A stretch of DNA of 64,000 nt from Lasioglossum baleicum (lineage: Eukaryota; Arthropoda; Insecta; Hymenoptera; Halictidae). The notes beneath the pieces are model-generated. The model had not been told where the DNA came from and made no database searches. It saw only the letters and a list, made by a program, of their open reading frames with translations. This document shows, in pieces, positions 58,883 to 64,000 of the stretch. The stretch covers positions 9,114,001 through 9,178,000 of the forward strand of contig NC_134932.1 in assembly GCF_051020765.1 (NCBI RefSeq). The letters run 5' to 3'. Made by a program: the position numbers and the translations under genes. Numbering within the stretch: position 1 is the stretch's first letter; each line of letters starts with the position of its first letter.

Positions 58883-59749
58883 AGGGTGCGGCGAAAGTTC
58901 GGAAACTTTCTTCGTCGTGAAATATTTGCGAAAGACATGTATCTTTTCTGTATATTTTTATTATCACGGCATCTCCGTCATTCAATTTGCTAGTTCATGG
59001 TATAAGTGGTCTATTCATTTGTTTTAAAAAGGACAACATTTAAATGATAAAAAAAAACAATTAACGGAAGAAGCGTTGTCTCGCGTTGAAACGGAGACAC
59101 GGTGCTCAGTTTCACAAATGAATATTGTTTTCCGACGAAAACTATTTTAGCATCGAGCAGGCCTATAACGTCCAAAATGATAGAGTGCTTGCTCATGGGT
59201 CTTCTGAAGCGAAGAAAAAACGTCACATAGTTTCACGCACTCAGAAACCTGCAGGAGTTATGGTTTAGGCAGGGGCGACCACCACAGGCAAAACTGACCT
59301 GATTTCCGTGGAAAATGGAGTCAGGATTAATGCCAACAATTATATTAGCACTATTTTGGAAGTCGTCGTAGTCCCGTGGGCACAAAACCACTATCACGGA
59401 CAACCCTGGATTTTTCAGCAGGATTCTGCACCCGCACATCGTGCTTTTAGACAACTCGGGACTTCTGCAAGGCCCATTTTCCGTAGTTCATCTCGGCCAA
59501 TGAATGGCCGCCATATTCACCCGATTTGAATCCGTTCGATTATTCTATCTGGGGGATTTTTGAGGCAGAAGCTTGTGCTAAAATTCACAACCCAGTGGAG
59601 TCGTTGAAGCATGATTTGAAGAAAGCATAGAAAGAAAGAGTAACATTTTTATGGATTTCCAATGTTATTATTGTTGCGTTCGATTTAGTAAATAAAAATT
59701 TTGTTGCACAGTAATTATGTAGAAAGTTTCCAAACTTTTGCCGCACCCT
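58883..59749 (+). mobile_element. Mariner-like element with degenerate transposase
   Basis: Ends AGGGTGCGGCGAAAGTTCGG and CAAACTTTTGCCGCACCCT are inverted over about 28 bp with mismatches. 867 bp, shorter than a complete element (about 1.2-1.3 kb), so part of the N-terminal coding region is missing. Confidence 0.8.
59110..59630 (+). pseudogene. Mariner-family (DDxD-type) transposase fossil
   Basis: Decayed reading frames in order on + show the first catalytic block (IVFRRKLF-like, EQAYNVQNDRVLA), then VENGVRINANNY, WIFQQDSAPAHRAF with the second catalytic Asp, and after a frame change WPPYSPDLNPFDYSIW with the third. The NPFD form with a spacing near 39-41 residues suggests a DDxD mariner relative rather than DD34D mariner or DD34E Tc1. 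TAG after 'PAGVMV' and frameshifts make it inactive. Confidence 0.75.
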
Positions 59750-59797
59750 GTACGATCTACAAAAAACCGTAAAATAAATCGTAGGACAAGGGGTTAA

Positions 59798-61961
59798 GAT
59801 CCGCAGTCTGCTTCATACATTGAACTTTGACGTCTCGGGCAGTAAAAATGAAATTTGACACGCTCGCTGTTCGCGTATTATTCATCACTGCCGTCAAAGA
59901 GGCGAAAAGCCGATCGTGCAAAAAAGACATTTAAATTTATCTTGCCATTTATGGCCGTAGCACTTGCTGATAGTTGCTCGCCAAGGGAAAAATTTACCCT
60001 CGGAACACGTACCTTTAGATCGGGACGTGTGTCGATGAGGAGGAACCTCGCTGGCGATCGGCAAAAAGGTACGAAGCTCGATGCGCCTCGTACGCGCGAT
60101 CTAATAGAGACGGTCATTGTACGTGGAAGGAATCCGGGGAGCGCATCGTTCCGGAAACGCAAAAATCCCGGGGCGAATAATACGGGGCCGTGGAAAGAAT
60201 AAAGATTGATAGGGCGACCGTTCGTGGAAAAGCCGCGATATTCCGAGAGGCGCTTCATATTTCTTGTGTCGTTCCGCGAACGTCTTAACTATCGATTGGC
60301 GGTTCGCTAATATCGCGAGGGATACGCTCCCGGAGGTAACTAATATATGTATAATACGATATCGCTTGGTAAACCAGAGCAGGACTGTTACTTTCCTTCG
60401 AAGGCCGAAGATTTTGAAGCATCGAAGCTTCGAAACTTAGACTCATCACTAGACTGCGGATCTTCATGCAAAATAAAAATGTTTTACATTGATTGTGACA
60501 AGCAGGAATAAAAGAAAAATTGATTACATCCCTTACTGATTTTTTTACATTAAAAAGAACGTTAGAATATTCTCAAATTTTATAAATCTTGTACTGTAAT
60601 TTCTTTATAAATGCATAAAAATCAGTTATCTACTTATCACCACGTAGAACTTTCTAATAATTCCAAACACGTCGGATGGAAGGATCCGCAACCTGCGATG
60701 GTATCTCCGTCCTCCGAACGGTTTTACGGTTGGTCAGGTTTATCGGGTGGCGAATTAAATGGGCGAAATATCCGGTGACGAGAAAGATGGAGAGGGTGAG
60801 GGAGAGGGGAGGAAGAGGGGAGAGAGAGAGAGAGGGAGAGCGGTTCGTAGCCGTGTCAGCAGAAAAGGAGAAACGGAAAGGGAGAGGGTATGAGAGAGAT
60901 TTTACAGAGATCCGCCGTATGAATTTATTATCGCATCAGGATAGCGGAGGAAGCAAGGTCACGAGGAGAGGGATCGACGAGAAAGACCCATCGGCTGTAC
61001 GAATATGATTTACGATCTAGCAGGGCAGATTAAGCCACGCTCCGTACAGATACGTTGCGCGAAAATTTATTAACGCGGGAGAAAGAGAGAGAGGGAGAGA
61101 TTAGAATGACCGAGGTCACGGAACGTCATCCATGAGATTCGAGAGTCGAAGGGACGTGGCCGATGGGAATGTTCGCGCGGTTCGCGACCTATCGTCGACC
61201 ACAGGAAAACAAGCTGGCAGACTTTTTCCCCAAAGAATCAATTTTATTTTGAAAGATAAAGTAATACTAGGTACTTTGTGTTATCTTTCTTAATTTCTAC
61301 AAAGTAGGTAACTAGTACCTTCGCCCCAGAGCAAGCAGAACTGAAATTCGAATGGCGCTGGCAGGTGGGTGGTAGTAGCCTCGTTGGCCAACTACGATCG
61401 TCATTCATCGATGGAAGTTCGATGCGTCACCGGTTCGAGGGTTCATCGTGCATTCGAGCGGACCGGTGCATTGCGAATTCGTATGGACGACTAGCGATGC
61501 AGCGATCGGATCGGATCGGATCGAGGAGAAACAGCGATTTTCGATATATGTATGTACAACAGGATGGACGCGCGATAGCGGCGTGCGTTTAGCGACGTTA
61601 GCGTGATGTTTTCGCGACAGGGCGTGCGAGCGTTCTATATTAAACTCGACGAACACGGGTAGGCCGATTGCGAAACGGACGCCTGATATTTTCGTTACAT
61701 CGCACGAGTAACTGCTTCCGGCCGAGCATTCTCTCTCTCCTTCTCTTCCCCGTCGGTCTTTCTCTTGCTCTCCCTTTCTCCGTCCCTTTCTATCCAGCTA
61801 CGCTTTCTTTATCCGCCGTCCTTCCTCTCGCATCCTGCTTTTCCACTCGCTCGCCCGCCAGGCAAACTCTATTTTTCTCGCTTTGCTCGCCCGGCTCCCT
61901 TACTCGCTCGTTCCTCTCTTCTCCTCTCTGCTTCTCGTGTCGCTCGGTACCCCTTCCTCTC

Positions 61962-61965
<4 letters not shown>
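59798..61965. other. Downstream non-coding DNA
   Basis: Contains a solo left end of the TAGGGCTG/TTCGAAG hAT family (about 60384-60440) followed by the MITE at 60452. No supported gene. A short hairpin (TACTAGGTACTTTGT with ACAAAGTAGGTAACTAGTA) sits at about 61267-61317. Confidence 0.4.
60452..60630. mobile_element. TA-target MITE, GACTGCGGAT...ATGCA family
   Basis: Left GACTGCGGATCTTCATGCAA after TA; right ATGCATAAAAATCAGTTATC is decayed. Confidence 0.65.

Positions 61966-62012
<47 letters not shown>
61966..62012 (+). repeat. (CT)n microsatellite, about 47 bp
   Basis: Uninterrupted CT run inside a 300-bp CT-rich block (61730-62090). Confidence 0.95.
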
Positions 62013-62015
<3 letters not shown>

Positions 62016-63669
62016 CCCTCCCCCTGTTTCTCTGTCTCGTTCTTTATCCCTTTCTCTCAAACGTCCCCATTTCTCTCTTTCGCTCTGTTGCGTGGTTGTT
62101 GCGGGCGCGGAGAGAGACCGGGCAGATGCCCGTGCTTCACCCGGCCGGAAACACCTACGCATCATGGTAGCGTGCGAGGTAGCGATGCCCAGCGATGGCT
62201 ACGAGCCGCTCGCGAACAACGCTCTCCCTCCAATCGCCACGAGAAACCCTCCGGCGGAATCTTGGATCGAATACGATGGTTGAGACCAAAATTTTGCTTG
62301 GATGTGAACATCTTGTTCGTTAGAAACGCTGATACCTGTCGTTCATCCTTCAACTACGAGAAATTTACTGGTCAAAGACGCTGTCGTTGGATGCAAATCT
62401 TTTACGAACGCTGATTCTTACGATACAATTTGTTTTTCACGAGTCTTCAACATTTAGAACGCCTCTCTCGACGTCCATGTTTACTAGATGTTACTTCGCA
62501 AAATTCTTTTCTCCACGTCGATCATTTTTCCGTCCTGTGTTTCGCTCTTTCAGCTATAACAAGGTGGAGATTACTAGCGATGGGTACGACTTCCTCGCGA
62601 GTATCGTTTGCTCATAATATACACTGTACTTATAAAAGCATCTTCAGAAGCGTGAATCGTTCATTCATAGAAAATGTTTATTTCAAAACTCTCCTCTTGC
62701 GTCGTCTTGCGTAAAGATTTTTAATCATCGAATGGTTCAAATTTCTCTCGTCGATAGCAAAGTTGTTTGAAACTGCAGAAATTACTGCAACACGTGCAAA
62801 TGAGACGGTCTTGAAAAAAGTGCGGATTGCAATAAGGACAGAGTGAAGGTCCCGCGATCTCTTCGATCTCGTGTATCCGAACGGGTGGACGAGACAAGTT
62901 GTTTCTGTTGTTAATTACGGATCCAGCGATGGGTGCGATAGCGACGTCAGGAGAGGGAAAGGGGGAGAGAGAGAGAACATTGTAATTAGATGTTTGCCAA
63001 GCCAGGTGCGATCCGAGAGTTGCAACCGATTACGTATAGATCCGACGTGTTTCCGCCGCGGGATTAATTGAATGTTATCGAGCGGAGAAGATCTCGGCAC
63101 TACATATCGCTGGCTGTGTCCAAGCTTTTTCCTCTCCTCTCCTCTCCTCTGTCGTGTCGCGGAGCCGGACAGTTTTTTGCACAAGCATCTTCTACGACGA
63201 CACAGCCACACCAAGACAAGTTCGGACGATCGATTGATTCGCTTCGCTTCTTCTCTCCTCTCTGCTTTTTATTTCCACGCGCCGCGCCGTGCCGGTTCGG
63301 AAATGGCTGTTCGTCTTATCCTTCTGCTCGGTTACCGTCGCATTTTCAATTCCCGTATTGTTGTTCAGTTAAATCAGAACGTCTGCACGTTGCATTTTAG
63401 TCCCAGTAGAATTTATGGTTGGCCAACGGCACAGTGTACCGAATGGACATTTTAGGTAGAAAGAAGTCAAGTCAGAAAATAGATGCAGCTTTCATGTATT
63501 CTTCTTTGGGAATGTTTACCGAGGTTAATTGTACCAATATTGCAAAAAGGCCCAACGAAATACCAACCATAAATGTTAATTACTAGGGTGGTCCTATTCA
63601 GAGAACTTTGCAGTTGGAGCTAGTTCAACTCGAAAATTAAACATTTCTTCCTACCTCGAATAATTAGTA
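62013..63669. other. Downstream non-coding DNA, no gene supported
   Basis: One small ATG frame (62164-62283, 39 codons, MVACEVAMPSDGYEPLANN...) stands out slightly but has no known match. CTCTC repeats near 63130. Confidence 0.35.
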
Positions 63670-63876
63670 GACTGCGGGTCTTTACGCAAAGTAAAAACTT
63701 TGTGCATCAATTGCAAGACACAGGAGCTAGATATAAATATATATATGTATATATTTTCCACTAATAATTTTACTATATTGGTAGTAGTATATTCACACTT
63801 TTATAGTTTTCTAATCTTTTCACTGTTTTAAATTGTAGCTACTTATTTTTCTCATAAATGCATAAAATCCGGAGTC
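63670..63876. mobile_element. TA-target MITE, GACTGCGGAT...ATGCA family, complete copy
   Basis: Left GACTGCGGGTCTTTACGCAA, right ATGCATAAAATCCGGAGTC inverted, TA at 63668-63669 and 63877-63878. 207 bp. Confidence 0.8.
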
Positions 63877-63909
63877 TAATAATTATATATGAAATCGAGG
63901 CAACACCTC

Positions 63910-64000
63910 CTCCAATACTTAAATGTTTAGTAATTGATTAGATACCAACATGTTTAATAATCTAAACAATTTTTGGAATAATAGAATAGCAATTTTTAGT
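63910..64000. mobile_element. Fragment of the TTAA-element interior, cut by the window edge
   Basis: TAATTGATTAGATACCAACA and GAATAGCAATTTTTAGT match the inverted interior of 31703-32165 and the piece at 30421-30510. Confidence 0.6.

Larger units (their letters stand above)
58694..59797. mobile_element. TTAA-type MITE interrupted by a mariner-like element
   Basis: Left TGAACCCCTTGCCTTACAAT, right AATCGTAGGACAAGGGGTTAA, matching the 44193 and 25237 copies. The element is split at about TTTTTTAGGAAATTGT by 58883-59749; once that is removed, about 237 bp remain. Confidence 0.8.

Noticed and set aside
61267..61317. Short hairpin as a microRNA precursor
   Set aside because: Stem is bulged by about five bases and short, and no known microRNA seed was recognised.
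62164..62283. 39-codon ATG frame MVACEVAMPSDGYEPLANN...
   Set aside because: Too short to judge, no recognised relative, no convincing donor at its end; noted only as a possible small ORF.

Overview
The window is nuclear DNA from an insect. It holds one recognisable protein-coding gene, the receptor-tyrosine-kinase antagonist sprouty (sty/spry), on the + strand and split by a very long intron. The organism call rests on the arthropod-style Sprouty protein (long low-complexity, Thr/Ser/Gln-rich N-terminus, one C-terminal Cys-rich Spry domain), a GC-rich first-exon region full of (GA)n, and many small TIR elements (mariner, Tc1, hAT and TTAA types). A hymenopteran such as a bee, wasp or ant is my best guess, but that is inference.

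Layout. 1-8.9 kb is upstream non-coding DNA with a few MITEs, including a foldback element split by a hAT MITE. 8.9-12.1 kb is GC-rich, crowded with (GA)n/(CT)n tracts, and is the likely promoter and 5' UTR. The first coding exon is 12118-12454 and ends at a strong donor (GTGAGT). The intron runs 12455-50228 (about 37.8 kb) and contains no other gene I can support; it is a graveyard of MITEs and foldbacks, with one Tc1-like transposase relic and a second GC-rich, microsatellite-rich island at 42.2-44.0 kb. Exon 2 (50229-52204) carries most of the protein, including the conserved NEYVEAP tyrosine motif and the whole Spry domain. A GT/GA-rich probable 3' UTR follows. 53.5-64 kb is non-coding with further transposon debris, including a mariner-like transposase fossil nested in a TTAA element.

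The two coding exons join in phase 1 (g|gt = Gly) and give about 770 residues if translation begins at 12118. That first codon is GTG: a stop lies seven codons upstream in frame, and there is no ATG in exon 1. The first AUG after the splice is about residue 316. Separately, a MITE terminal repeat just upstream of exon 2 supplies an ATG (50132) that reads in frame through the acceptor into Sprouty.

The repeats give clean internal evidence of how several elements insert. A TTAA element at 31703-32165 has its empty site in a second copy of its host repeat at about 38680. Two hAT MITEs carry perfect 8-bp target duplications, and a third, nested in a foldback, does too. A Tc1 MITE has a paralogous empty site in a local duplication at 39.5/40.6 kb. 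No CRISPR, operon, tRNA, rRNA or viral gene was recognised.
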